Below, piece by piece: positions 1 through 11,334 of a DNA stretch of 64,000 bases. Below the pieces are notes generated by a model. That model did not search any database and was not told the origin of the DNA. It saw only the letters and a program-made list of their open reading frames with translations. Source of the stretch: Hordeum vulgare subsp. vulgare (Eukaryota; Streptophyta; Magnoliopsida; Poales; Poaceae); the NCBI RefSeq assembly GCF_904849725.1, contig NC_058519.1, positions 540,834,316-540,898,315 of the forward strand, written 5' to 3'. The first letter of the stretch is position 1, and each line of letters opens with the position of its first letter. The position numbers and the translations under genes are program-made.

Positions 1-1
1 T

Positions 2-202
2 CACAACCGCCGGGTTAAGAGCCGGACCTTTCAGGAAGGCGACTTAGTTCTTCGGTTGATACAAGATCGTGCTGGCATGCATAAGTTGTCACCACCATGG
101 GAAGGACCGTTCGTCGTCAGCAAGAATCTTCGCAACGGCTCTTAGTATCTGGTGGATCTTCGGCCTAACCGGCCTTATGAGCTGACGAAAACATCATCTT
201 AG
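2..202 (+). pseudogene. C-terminus of Gypsy pol (integrase C-terminal region)
   Basis: Frame 2 reads HNRRVKSRTFQEGDLVLR, then a segment with PPWEGPFVV, which is the integrase C-terminal fold of Ty3/Gypsy polyproteins placed just before the pol stop codon. One in-frame TAG at 143-145 interrupts the conserved tail; the natural stop appears to be TAG at 200-202. Only the last ~66 codons are in the window. The first 71-bp repeat unit of the downstream array begins inside these last codons (RPYELTK). Confidence 0.85.
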
Positions 203-690
203 GGTGCGCGCTTGACCTTTCTGACTCACCCCATCCTGTCGCGACCTTATGAGCCGACGAAAACAACATTTAGGGTGCGCGCTTGAGCTTTCTGACTCGC
301 CCCATCCTGTCGCGACCTTATGAGCCGACGAAACCATCATTTAGGGTGTGTGCTTGAGCTTTTTGACTCGCCCCATCCTGTCGCGACCTTATGAGCCGAC
401 GAAACCATCATTTAGGGTGTGTGCTTGAGCTTTTTGACTCGCCCCATCCTGTCGCGACCTTATGAGCCGACGAAACCATCATTTAGGGTGTGTGCTTGAG
501 ATTTTTGACTCGCCCCATCCTGTCGCGACATTATGAGCCGACGAAACCATCATTTAGGGTGTGTGCTTGAGCTTTCTGACTCGCCCCATCCTATCGCGAC
601 CTTATGAGCCGACGAAATCATCATTTAGGGTGGTGCTTGAATTTTTTGACTCGCCCCATCCTGTCGCAACCTTATGAGCCGACGAAATTG
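173..690 (+). repeat. 71-bp tandem array, about 7.3 copies
   Basis: Units start at the A of ACCTTATGAG at 244, 315, 386, 457, 528, 599 and 669: spacing 71 bp six times or nearly so, the last step 70. Each unit carries CCGACGAAA, TTTAGGGTG and CTCGCCCCATCCTGTCGCG. The middle copies are almost identical and the outer ones more diverged. The unit includes the last codons and stop codon of pol, so it arose by amplification of the pol/3' UTR boundary. Confidence 0.95.
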
Positions 691-1002
691 CTATTTTTTA
701 TTTTCCTTCCTGGCACTGCCACAAGGTTTTCCAAACCTTTTTTCTGATTCAACTTGAAAATATTTGTTTTCATTTATTATTTATTTGATTCCACATATGT
801 TTTTCAAGCTTAAAACAGGTTGATGATCAAAATCAATTCATCCATGGTGGATTAAGCATTATAAAGAATTTTCAAACGGCGGATCCAGTATTTCAAATCG
901 CCTTAAGGGCGACATAAGGATTCTTTTCGAGAGTATCACAAAAGCAGTACCGATTCCTAAAGGAAACCTATTACATGGCTCTTAGGGCCAAATCAATGAA
1001 GT
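691..1002. other. Non-coding spacer in T1
   Basis: An AT-rich stretch between the 71-bp array and the end of the antisense gene. No ORF, repeat or hairpin stands out. It would hold the 3' UTR of the antisense gene on the minus strand. Confidence 0.6.
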
Positions 1003-4000
1003 TCATTCTGCTGGCACCCTTGGATCGTTTTGCTGCGAGCTTTGGCCGACCTCTATTTGCAAATCGCCCAGTACCCAGTTACACTTGGCCAGAGCCGCGA
1101 AGTCATCCTCATGGGTGAGGATTGATGAAAGATTTGCGTCCAAGTCAAAAGGGTTCTTGGGTCGCCGTGGAGTTAAGCTGGTCGTCACAAAGGTTGGCAG
1201 GTTGACCTTCTTGTTCTTGCTATCATAAGCAGCCTGATACTTTGATAAGTCCAGGCTTGCAGCAAGTTGAGTCGCCGCCAGTCGAGAGTCCTTGACGACA
1301 CGCTGATAGTCCTCTTCGTCGAATTCTGACCCATCATCCTTGAGCTGAGGAAAGCCCGCTGCTACTTCTTCCAGGTTGATCTCTGGAGCATACGCTAAGC
1401 AGCGACTTACTGTAGTCAGCACTCCCTCCCGGGCGGCTGACCGTGTCAACTCGCCAATCTGGGGAGGAAGCGTGGATAGGCAGCCAAGCATCTTCTTTAT
1501 GGAGGTTATAGGCTCCTTGGCGCCCATCACTGCTTTAACAGTTAGTACACTGCCGGTATACAACTGCTGTGTCAACGTGTAAATCGCCTTCAGCATCAGC
1601 ACGCAATCATCCTGAAAAATTGGCGGCTTTTGGACCTGTGCAAGGGGTAGTGATAATCAGCGACTCGGAATAAGAATTATTGGTTTAAACAAAGATCAAA
1701 AGTTTTGAGTATTTTACCAAAGACGGCTTGCGCCATGTTTGAGATATGGCGTTTCAAGCCAGATAGCTCTTGTTGCAAAGTAGCCAGCTTGGCTTCAGCT
1801 TTCTCTGCTCTTTTTGTTGTAGCATCTTGGTCAGCTTGAGCCGTTTTTAAATCGCCTTTTAGTTTTTCCATCTCAGCTAAAACCAATCGATACTTCTCCC
1901 CCGACTTGGTTCGGGCATCTTTGCTGATCAGATAAGTTTTTCTTTAAATCGCCAAGTGTTGATTCAGTCTGAATAAGAGTTTCCTGTTGAAGTACATGAT
2001 AAGGGCAAGTCTCAGAACTATTGCAAGCAATATCCCTGACACTTGGGGGCTAATGTATAATTTTTCCAGATAAAATTATACAGCATCAAGACCCGGCTCA
2101 TCTTTTTACTGATGACCCGGCCCTTGGGGGTTACTGGTCGAAAGTTTTTCTAAATTATCAAGACCCGGATCATCTTTTTGGTGATGACCTGGCCCTTGGG
2201 GGTTATTGGTCGAAAGTTTTTCTAAATTAACAAGACCCGGCTCATATTTTAACTGATGACCCGGCCCTTGGGGGTTACTGGTCGAAAGTTTTTCTAAGTT
2301 ATCAAGACCCAGCTCATCTTTTTACTGATGACCCGGCCCTTGGGGGTTACTGGTCGCAAGTTTTTCTAAGTTATCAAGACCCGGCTCATCTTTTTACTGA
2401 TGACCCGACCCTTGGGGGTTAATGGGAATAATATGATATATAACAAAGCTTACCTCATGTTTATTGTTTAGCATTCGGAGCAGGCTTTTCTCCATCTCAT
2501 AACTCGCCTCCAGGCGACTTGCAAAACCAGAGCAGAGTTCTTTGAATTCCAGATGTTCATATTCAGAAAGCTTAGCCTTGGAGAGTCCAAACTCAGGAAT
2601 GGTTTGAGAGGATGATGGCACATGCTTTGAAAAAACCGTTGTGGCCGGTTTAGAGAAGTTGGTACCCGTAATAATTACAGCATTCGGGTCTTCTGCTGTT
2701 GTCAATGGACTTGGCGGCTTAGGGGCATCCGTTGTTTCCTTGGGCGAGCTAGGAAGATCCATTTGATCCTCAGGATCGTCTTGATCCGGGTTATCTTGGG
2801 TCGGCGCTGACTCTTTGATGGGCTCTGAAATTATGATAGGAGTTGACCCGCTGGTCTTCCTCTTCTTCGCATGTGCTCTAAAAAAGGGGAGAGGCGCATT
2901 AAAGGACTGAAAATTTATCACCCTCAGATTCAAAGTAAAATTATCAAAGGACTTACCTAGGGACTCGAATCATTGGCGGAAGTGTCGACATTACTGAGTC
3001 GCCAGATGTAGGGGGAGAATTCTGCAAGAATTATACGTCAAAGATATATGCGGGTTACAGATGCGATCCAAAGAAACATGAAGAAGTGTTGTTCATGGGT
3101 ACCTCATTTTGTTTCCTCTTGTTCTTTGCTGGTAAGCCGGACACCAGATCACCGGAATGACTTCGTGTCTTCCGATTTGAAGTATGTTGTGCTTCCTTCA
3201 GTAGAAAATTTGGGTCCAAACAAGCATTTGAATGTGAGAAGGGAACTTTCCCGCAAATTCGCCTGGCCGGCTTAGGTGGAGAAGGAGATGAATCGGAGGA
3301 AACATAAATTACCTCTAGAGAATCCTCCTGGCTTTCATTGTCTTCATTCTATTCAAAAGAGGCAGAGACATAAATATAAAGTTAACAGTAGCGGATGGCG
3401 AGTGAAAAGAGGATAGGTTTTTACCTCTGAAGGTGCGTCGCCGACTTGAGATTCATCGGCTTCGGATGGCTCGGCCGCAGCAGCTTTGCCATTGCCCTTG
3501 GTTTTCTTTGGGGGCGGCTTAGCTTGCTTCATGGCTGGCCTTTTGGGTTTCTTGGACCAAAATTTATCACCTTTCTAGAATGGCATATGTTATAAAAGGT
3601 CACAATTCGAATGGAACATAAGAAGTAAAGACAAAAGGCGGGTTAAAATTGCTTACCTTGGGCGCCGGATTAATTTTGCAGAAAGGTTTGAGGCCGATTT
3701 GGCCGCATTTTCCCGCAGGCTCGCCGATCAGCTTCTTGATGATGGTGACAATATCCTTTTCCGTTAAAGCCGTATGGAAATAATATTGAGGATGATCTAA
3801 GGTGCCATCAAATTCGCACATTAGCCCGTCCCGGCGACTCAAAGGGAGGATGCGCCATTCGACCCAGCAGCGGATCAAGTCGACCCCAGTAAGGCCGTTG
3901 TTTGTCAAAGATCTTAACTCGGACAATACTGGGATAAAATCTGATTCCTCCTCTTCAGTGAGCTTGTCCGGAAGCTTGAAATTCGTTGGAAGGCGATCTT

Positions 4001-4541
4001 TCCTATAGCCTAGAAGCTTGTTTTCGCCTGCAGGTGAGGTCTCTTGACAATAGAACCAAGACTCGCCCCAGCCTTTGGGATTGCTTGGCATGGCGAGTGA
4101 AGGAAATGGGCTATCCCTGCGGCGCTGAACATTTACACCGCCAAGTTCCAGGTTGGGGCCATTGTGAAATTCCGTTTGGCGATTTAAGTGGAAAAAGTAC
4201 AAGAATAGGGGAACTGAGTGTTCCATCCGCAGGTAAGCCTCACAGAACACTTGGAACTGGCATAGGTTACTTATTGAATTAGGTCCCAGATCCTGGAGGC
4301 GGACGTTCATGAAGGCCATGGCGTCTCTAAGGAACTTTGATCCGGGCGGCTTAAAACCTCGCTCAAGGTGTTCGACGAAAACGACTATCTCCCCTTCTTT
4401 GGGGTTGGGGAGATCCTCTCCGAACCCGGTACGCCAACCGATAACGTCCTAGGGGTCCGAATTGCCCGTTTGCACATAATCTGCTAGTATGGTATCGTCG
4501 ACTTTGGTAGGGAGCCAGTCACTTTTGAAGACGGTGCCCAT
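1003..4541 (-). pseudogene. Antisense multi-exon gene of T1 (gypsy-type 'transposase' domain protein), decayed
   Basis: Read on the minus strand, the first exon (3657-4541) starts MGTVFKSDWLP and continues through FCEAYLRMEHSVPLF and a Trp-rich segment, resembling the plant 'putative gypsy type transposon' domain (Pfam PF04195). An in-frame TAG lies at 4449-4451. Exon ends with GT/AG sites can be placed at 3657 (donor GTAAGC), 3425-3570 (Lys/Pro-rich, RPAMKQAKPPPKK), 2454-2877 (acidic, Ser/Pro-rich), about 1718-2040 (Lys/Glu/Gln-rich coiled coil) and 1003-1611 (conserved C-terminal domain ending VPAE). A small exon near 3314-3347 is less certain. The function of such Tat accessory proteins is unknown. 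Confidence 0.75.
2081..2425 (+). repeat. 72-bp tandem array inside an intron of the T1 antisense gene
   Basis: The motif ACCCGG (or ACCCAG) recurs at 2091, 2163, 2235, 2307 and 2379, exactly 72 bp apart, giving about 4.8 units. Each unit contains GACCCGGCCCTTGGGGGTTA on the plus strand, a G-rich run resembling a polypurine tract in the retrotransposon's sense direction. The array lies between the coiled-coil exon and the acidic exon of the minus-strand gene. Confidence 0.92.
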
Positions 4542-5733
4542 GCTACAAAGGAGTAAAGTACGGGTGAATTTACACGCTTGAACATCTACCGTAAAAGGTG
4601 AAATAAGTTCATTTGACTCGCCAAGTAGTTTGTTCATGGACTGAGCAAAAATCATGACCCGCCATATAAAGATCCGGGTCGGGTTGCTATGGTGACCTAA
4701 GAAGTTTGGCTACTCATGATAGTTGTGTTTTAAAGCATCGGAGACATTTGTTCAAAATGGTGAAGTGGGAAGACTACAAACAGCTTTTACGCAATAAGCG
4801 GTAAACTATGGATCTACTGGACAGCCGAAAATACATGAGGAAAATGACTGGATGCGGCAACTTGCTATCAGGATAAGATGATATTGTTCGTTTGATGAAA
4901 TATTGCTCTAAACGCGCGAATCAAGGGCGGATAAGTGAAGGTATTAAAAACGTTAGCTATCTCGTCGTCATTAATGCTAATCAGTCAAGCACAGGTAACT
5001 GATATTCGCGAAGGCATCAAGAACATGGCGATGATGAAACCTCAAACAGGGATGGGGGTCTGTTCTTAAATGAGCGGTGACCTAACCTAATAAGTTCAGA
5101 CGAAAGTGGTCGACGGCGACGGAGACTTTTTCAGGAGCACGAAGATCTTGGTCGGGCGCGGAGATCTCCGGCCGCGACGGAGTGCCTAGCAACAGCGAGG
5201 TTGTCGACGGCGGAGAGATGGTCGATGGCAGCGAGCAGCTCGGCCGCGGTATGGAGCTTGAGGGCGACAAAGATATGTGCGGCGCCAAAGCTTTCGGGCG
5301 ACGACAGGAACTGCGGTCGGCGGCGGAGCCCTCGGAAGGCGGCAAGGTTTCCTCGCTGTGATAATGGGGAGAAGATTGACGAGACTAGTAGGTGGGAAGC
5401 GCCAGTCTTGTCCCCCCCCCCACCTATTTAACAGGGCTGGCGCTAGAATCGAGGCGCCGAGAGCGGGAACCGCCGAAGGATAAAAAGATTCGCTATAATG
5501 GCGCTCCGAAAATTTTGGCATAACGATATCAAAGGATCCGTTAGGATTATGTCAGTCTTCCCGGAATCCAAGGGATAAGAAGATGCCAACGAGAAATGGT
5601 TTGGAGATTTAAGTTCTTTCGCGACAGATGGCGGGTTAAAGTTTCTCACGTATAGAGAAGGATGAAGGATGAATCGCTTTTAACTGAGCGGAAATATTGG
5701 CGTGAAGAGAATTCAAGTCAATCTGGGGCCTAA
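4542..5733 (-). promoter_or_regulatory. Upstream region of the T1 antisense gene, and 3' end of the T1 internal region
   Basis: About 1.2 kb separates the antisense start codon from the LTR. A GC-rich block (about 5090-5470) faces the antisense gene, and the minus strand has TTAAATA at 5425-5431, a possible TATA box for it. Open frames in the GC-rich block have no recognisable domain and are not called as genes. The plus strand ends TCTGGGGCCTAA just before the LTR, a weak polypurine tract. Promoter function is inferred. Confidence 0.4.
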
Positions 5734-6222
5734 TGTTGGGGATATTACCTGTTAATAACCCACCCTAGTTGGGCCGGGTCACCGAATCACGCGATTCATC
5801 CGAGCGTGATTCGGGCCTTGGCCTGGCAAGGCCCAAAGGCGTGTGGCGGTTTGTAATCTCCGGAAGGTCTCCAAGCTTTGGAAGATGGCGACTTGGAGAT
5901 CGTAGAGGTCACGGTTTGTAGGAAGGAAAGTACCCTTGTAAACCCTACGGATTCAACCTGTATATAAATGCGAGTCCCAGGGAAGCAGAGGGTAGGTTAG
6001 AAATCATCGAGTGCTAGGTTTGGCGAGTTACGCCCTCCTTGTAATCGAAACTACATCAATACAACTCAAAGCAGGACGTAGGCTCTTACCACCTCACGAG
6101 GGGCCGAACCTGGGTAAATCGCCGTGTCTCTCCTGCTCAACCCCTTTGAGTCGCCACCAAGGTGCGATGGCTCCAGCACTAAGTCCTTTCACGAGGACAT
6201 CTGCCGTCACAAAACCACGACA
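5734..6222 (+). repeat. 3' LTR of T1 (489 bp)
   Basis: Starts TGTTGGGGATATTACC after a purine-rich tract and ends ACCACGACA, so it has TGT...ACA ends. A TATA-like TGTATATAAATG lies at about 5959 and the transcript start would fall near the GTCCCAGGGAAGC that follows. The sequence after 6222 changes to the antisense gene of T2. The left LTR is outside the window, so the LTR pair cannot be compared. Confidence 0.85.
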
Positions 6223-9200
6223 GGTTGCGATACCAAGACTTGGCCAAGCGCAGGGCCATATAAGCCCCAGACCGCGCGGCGGAGGCTCGCCAGGCGTCTA
6301 GGCGCTCTCCACCCGCTGCGAGCCAGCGAGCAAGCCGGCTCATGGTCGTCGGCTCCATGCCCTCCGGCCATAGGGCCGCCACCATCGACGAACCTGCAAC
6401 CTGGAACTGAGTCACAGACTCGCTCAGGATGTGCAGGCGGGCTCGAAGGCCCACGCCGATCTCCTCGACGCTCCAGGCGGAGGTAGTATCTACCTCCTGC
6501 CCGGCCGCGCGGCGCTCCTCACGGCACACCTCAACGGCGGTGTCGGCTGCGACCTGGGTCTTGGAGAAGAGATCTGGGGTAAAGATAGCCGGGACGTAAC
6601 AACACAGAAAGAGGAGGAGACGGCCAAAAAACCAAACGCAAAACAAGGAAAGGAAACGTACGCTGGAAGGCGTCGTTGGTCTCATGAAAGACCTCGAGGA
6701 CCTCGCGCTCCCGCACCTCACTCGCATGAGTGAGGCGGGCGATTTCCTTCTGGAGGGTCGCGGCGGACTCCACCGCCTTACCCAACTGTGTTTGCTTCTG
6801 GGTAAGGGCTTCGTCCTTTGCCCTCAAGGCAGCGTCCTTGAGGTTCGCCTCCCCAAGATGATGCGACGCGAGGCGGTCCATGTCTGCAGAGTAGGAGGCT
6901 TCCTTCTCCTGCAGCGTGGCCCGCAGCTGCTCCAACTCAACCCGGCCGGCCGCCTCGAGCTCCTTCTTCTCCGCCTGAAGAAGGTCCAGCCACTCTCGGA
7001 GCCGGCCGCCGGCTTCGCGAAGGGCGTCACGCTCCGCGGCAGCCTCGCCCAGCCGGACTTCAAGCTCGGTGATCCGGCTATCAGCCCCCAGGTGCTTGTC
7101 CCGAAGCTTGTTGTATGCCTGTACCTGAGCATCGTATAGCGCCTGCCAAAGGGGAGAGAAAGGGAACAGGATTAAGATTCGACCTGGTTAAAAGTATAAC
7201 CAGCCCGATTCTCGGGGGCTACACCCAGTGGGTGAGCTTGCGCGCCCCCATTGAAGAAAAATATGCAGAAGAAAAAGGCATCCAAGATATTCGGACCGGT
7301 TGGCAATCAACACGCCCGATTCTCGGGGGCTACACCCAGTGGGTGCGCTGTCGCGCCCCCACTGACGTCAAGAGAAGACAAAAAAGAAAAGCGCAAAGAA
7401 AATTGGCAAGGCCTACCTGGGTGCGGGCTTACAGGCGCTCCATGTCGCCGCGTACCACGCGGGCCGCCTGCTCCACCTTCGTCTGGCAGCTGTCAAACTG
7501 CGTCACCAGCTCCGGCACGCGTGAAAGAACGGTGTCGGCGGGCATTCACAGGCGGGCCGCGTTCGCCGCCCGCCATGACTTTATGGGTCGGCTCCCAGGC
7601 CGGCCCCCTGCCCTTGGCGTAACAAGGCCCAGCTGGGGGACGACGATGGCGCCGGCTCCTGGTGTCGGCTCGACGGCCGGCTCGGGCGCCGTCCCAGCAG
7701 GAGGCGCATGAGCCGCGTCCGGCGCATCCATGGTCGCCCCTGGAGCATCAGGGGCCGCGTCTGGCCTGGTCAGATCCAGCGTCGGCGCGTCAGGAGCCGC
7801 TTCAACACTGGGAGAGACCGGGATCGTCTCCAGGACCACCTGCTCTGGGGCTACCAGTTCAGACGGCTGGGCCCCTTCGGTCCTTGGGTCCGGCCTGGAG
7901 GCGGCCTCGCTAGCTGGCTCCTCCACACGGGCGTGTGCGGAGGGATCCTGTCTAGCCTTCGCACGCTTCTCCGCCGGCCTCTCGACCCGGCTGGGGCAAG
8001 GCTGATCCACGGCCGCCTTCCCCGCAGCCGTGTCCCACCAGCGCTTGGACTCTATCTCCAACTCCCTATCGGGAGCATGAGCCGCTGCCCAGACGGCCCG
8101 CTCGGTCGCGGAGGCGGTGTCTTCATCCGCATCCTCCGCCTCCCTGTCAAGCCAAGCTTCTTAGGAACAAAGTTCATCTCAAAATATGGAAGGGAGAAGA
8201 GGAGGAAACCATACCCGACAACTACCGGGACCTGCTTCCGGCCACCGCCACGGCGCCTCTTGGCACCACCTGCTCACTGCCCGGCTGGAGGACCCAGCGC
8301 CGGTCGCTTAGGGGTCGGCCGGGAAGTTGTGGCACCCTTGCCCTTCTTCTCGGTTGCCTCTTCAGCAGCGGTCGCTCCGCCACCTTGGCGCAGGCCGCGC
8401 GACGGTAGTGGGCCGGTGACCTCCTCTACCTCGTCGAAGTCTCCCTCGAAGGCTGCATCAGAGCAGAATGAGGCTTCCTCATCGTCGTCCGTCCAATCTG
8501 CTAGGGCGTGCCGTGGGTACTCACCAGACGGCTAGGTCCCTTCTGACTCTAGGGGATCTCCCGTGCCGGCGGAGGAGTCTGAGCGGGGCTCCATCGCATC
8601 CTCGTCCTCCATCTCGGAGGCGTCGGACGCCTCCACATCAGGAGCAGGCGGACGGAGGGACCCCTGCTGGGTCTGGAACATCTGCAAGAAAGGAATTCAA
8701 CCAGGCTCAGCAAACGCCACCGACTTCAAAACAAAACAACAGAAAAGAAGGGAGAAAGGCTACCATGGGAGGCGGATGAGCCCGGTTGAATGGGGCCATC
8801 CCCCACGGCCATTCCCCGCCCTCAACCATACGGGCGGTGGAGAACAGGTTCACCCTCCGCGCCACAGCGCCCAGGGTGAACCTCTTGATGGACAGCCGGC
8901 ACGGATCAAGCCGGTCGCTCATCTCGCACACCAGATGCGGCCGCCTCTGCAGAGGCAGAATCCGGCGGACCACCATGGTGGCGAGAAGGTCGCGGCCGAG
9001 GAGGCCACTTTCCCTCAAGATATCGAGGTGGGTGCGAATGGGCGCCACCTCAGGATGCGGCTTGGGGGTCTTCGCGTCCCAGTTCTACCGCGTCGGAGGG
9101 GTGATGGCGAACGGGGGCATGTTGAAGGCGTCCTGGGCCGGGTCGGTGGTCCTCACATAGAAGAACCCCTTCTGCGGATGCTTGACGGAGTCTTGCGAGG

Positions 9201-9860
9201 GTATCTGGGGGAAGCCGGACTTCGGGCGGTGATGCACCAACGCGGCCACTCACGGCGTCATGGGGCGCGACGCCTTGAGCTTCTCCACCTCGGTTTGCTG
9301 CTTGAAGAAGAACAAGCTGCGCCACAGATCGACGCGACGCTCGATCCCCACGAAGCCCTCGCACAGGACCACGAAGGCGGCCAGCTGCAGTACAGCGTTT
9401 GGCGCCAGATGATGTAGCTGCAGGCTGAAGAAATGGAGCCACTCGGCGAAGAAATAGCTAGCCGGGAGCCCGCAACCCCGGTAGAAGTGCTCGGCGAAGA
9501 CCATGACCTCTCCCACGACAGGTGCGGGAGAGGCCTCGGAGCCAAGAAGGCGCACTAACACTTGGGAGGCCGGGGGCAGCAGTCGATGATGGCGGAGCGC
9601 ATCGATGAGCTCCTCGTCGACGTCGCTGCCCAATCAGGCCCCCTGCAAGGACGCCTGCTGCGCCGACGACCTCTTCGAAGAAGATCCACTGGCCTTGGTT
9701 GCGGGTGGCGAGAGCTCGAAGCGGTCGGCGGAGGCCCCGACGGCGAAGAAGAAGGAGACGAAGGGCCCGAGCTCTTCTTCTCAGGGCGCAAGAAGGAAGA
9801 AAGCACGGAGCTAGGCGAGAAGAGGGGGCGAGTGGCCTCCTCGAAACCCTCGCGTCCCAT
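6223..9860 (-). pseudogene. Antisense multi-exon gene of T2 (gypsy-type 'transposase' domain plus coiled coil), decayed and truncated
   Basis: Minus-strand exons with GT/AG boundaries: 8764-9860 (contains EHFYRGCGLPASYFF, LAAFVVLCEGFVGIE and RRILPLQRRPHLV, the PF04195-type domain), 8226-8681 (acidic, DWTDDDEEASF), 7417-8159 (Pro/Ala/Glu-rich linker), 6662-7142 (about 160 residues of coiled coil, LQEKEASYSADMDR) and 6223-6573 (C-terminal domain with GAYMALRLAKSWY). In-frame stops occur in exon 1 just after SRPMTP and twice in exon 2. The protein is cut at 6223 by T1. The exon plan matches T1's gene, but the residues are poorly conserved. Confidence 0.8.
7203..7370 (+). repeat. Tandem repeat (about 110 bp, 1.5 copies) in an intron of the T2 antisense gene
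   Basis: The segment CCCGATTCTCGGGGGCTACA with CCAGTGGGTG after it occurs at 7203 and again at 7316. As in T1, the repeated core carries a G-run followed by CTAC on the retrotransposon sense strand and lies in the intron just upstream of the coiled-coil exon. Confidence 0.8.
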
Positions 9861-10254
9861 TTAAACCCCCACGAAACGTCGTGGGGAGGGGATCCGATGC
9901 ACGCCGGGCCCCATTAATTCCGTGTATTACGGGCGGTAACGCACCCCTAAGCCCAACCATCGTGGAGTAAATCCACAGAGGATCTCCCACGCGGAGGCCG
10001 AGGGTGCGTCGTGGCGGGACCCAGGGCCTAGGCCCGGTCCCGTCAGCAGTAATCGCCATCATTACGCCAGGCGGGGCCTAGCACGTGGCGCTCTCCGGAC
10101 CAGTTACGACTGGACTGAAGCGTCGCTTCGAAGCTACCCGGCTTCGAAGCCGGCGTCCTTCGCCGCAAACAACAGCCAAAATATCAAGATGAGACAACAA
10201 GCCGGTGAGGCCGCCCGCCCGCACGCGGCAGACCTAGCCGGATTCGGGGACTAC
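9861..10254. promoter_or_regulatory. Upstream region of the T2 antisense gene, with a small hairpin
   Basis: Right next to the antisense ATG (9858-9860) lies a perfect 8-bp inverted repeat CCCCACGA / TCGTGGGG at 9867-9874 and 9879-9886 with a 4-base loop. TTTAAAT beside it could serve as a TATA box, in which case translation would start further in. The rest is GC-rich non-coding sequence ending GATTCGGGGACTAC, the polypurine tract before the LTR. Promoter role is inferred. Confidence 0.45.
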
Positions 10255-11334
10255 TGTCGGGGGGATAACCCCGGGGTAGGCTCATCAAGCCTGCTCCTTC
10301 ATTTCCGGCCCAATGGACATGAAGATATAGAGATTCCCAAGGCCCAAGTCTTCTGACCGGCTAGGCATCGCCTGCCAACTGGACGACAAGGCGGCCACCT
10401 TTCTGCCCAGCCAGGCATCCCCTGCCGGCTAGAATGCAGGCGGTCTCCCCTTCAGAGCCGGCCTGGTCCTGCCAGCCGGACTGGGGAGGAGGCGGCCACC
10501 CGCGAGCCGGCTAACCAAGCAGGCTAGCTGGCCAAGGATCAACAGTCACATCAGATCGTAGGTCAGGAAAGGACCTCACGTTTAAAGGTAGCTATGCGTC
10601 AGCAAAGGTACTGGATCGGGGCACCCGGCAGGTACGAGCGTCGGCGGCCACGCCGCTGACCTACCCCGGCTCTGATCCATCACCTAGCCTGATATCGGAC
10701 CGTCACACTCCCACTCCATTACTGCACTCCGCATGGGGAATAGTGGAGGCGGTCGTACTGCCTACCCATGAAGAATCTCGCGGGGCGACGCTTGACGTAC
10801 AACGCGTGCTGAGCGTCAACCTTACGCGGGAGCCCCATTGGCCAGCCGGCGGGTCCCATAGGTAAACGAGGCCATGCAGCCGGCGAGCCCCTCATCGACA
10901 AGACAAGACCCTTGTGGGCCCCTGGCCAGCCGGCGAAACAGCCAGCTGGGTCCCACGCTTTTACCCTTTATCCATATTGTAGGTTGGTGGGTTCGTCTAT
11001 AAAACCCCCCGGTCGCCACCCATGCAGAGGGACGGATCACTTGCCAGTCATTCAACACTACACACTCACCAACCAACTGAGAGCGAGGTAGAGACGAGTC
11101 GACTGCTCCCCTCTTCCTCCTCCCAACACAGCTCCAGGAGCAACATTGTACTATGTTCCCATACATCAAACCCACAAGCAGGATTATGGGTATTATCTCT
11201 ACGGAGAGCCCTGAACCTGGGTACATCGTGCGTTCCATGCGTGTACCAACCTCGTTCCCAGCGCCCACCTTTGTCCCTTCGGTTCTCACCAACTTTAGCC
11301 TACCTGTGGCATATGTTGTGAGTATTCACCGACA
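10255..11334 (+). repeat. 3' LTR of T2 (1080 bp)
   Basis: Begins TGTCGGGGGGATAACCCC and ends TATTCACCGACA, with perfect 6-bp inverted ends TGTCGG/CCGACA. A TATA box, TCTATAAAACCC, lies near 10995, followed by CA-rich leader sequence. It is directly followed by unrelated Athila-type gag sequence. Confidence 0.92.

Larger units (their letters stand above)
1..6222 (+). mobile_element. T1: 3' half of a Tat-lineage Ty3/Gypsy retrotransposon
   Basis: The segment reads, on the plus strand, as the end of an integrase, a tandem array, a long region carrying a minus-strand intron-containing gene, then an LTR. A gene antisense to the genomic RNA between pol and the 3' LTR is a known trait of the Tat lineage (Grande, RIRE2 and Retand relatives). 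The right end falls inside the antisense gene of a second Tat element, so T1 is the younger insertion. Its 5' LTR and most of gag-pol lie left of the window, so the target duplication cannot be checked; the five bases after the LTR are GGTTG. The exact family is not assigned. Confidence 0.85.
6223..11334 (+). mobile_element. T2: 3' part of a second Tat-lineage Gypsy retrotransposon
   Basis: It has the same architecture as T1 (minus-strand multi-exon gene, then a plus-strand 3' LTR) but a different, GC-rich sequence and a much longer LTR, so it is a different family. Its left part is cut by the T1 insertion inside the last antisense exon. Its right LTR ends in CCGACA and abuts the gag of A1, so T2 inserted into A1. 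Confidence 0.85.

Noticed and set aside
173..690. Regular ~71-bp repeats resembling a CRISPR array
   Set aside because: Whole units are similar, with no unique spacers alternating with short repeats, and the unit overlaps pol codons; this is an ordinary tandem array in a plant retrotransposon.
5082..5521. Overlapping GC-rich ORFs on both strands
   Set aside because: No domain, several frames open at once; more likely the promoter/leader region of the antisense gene.
7708..8535. 275-aa plus-strand ORF
   Set aside because: Opposite strand of the Pro/Ala-rich linker exons of the T2 antisense gene; Arg/Pro-rich with no domain.
8563..9417. 284-aa plus-strand ORF
   Set aside because: Shadow of the T2 antisense exon, which has the recognisable domain on the minus strand; the GC-rich composition keeps the opposite frame open.
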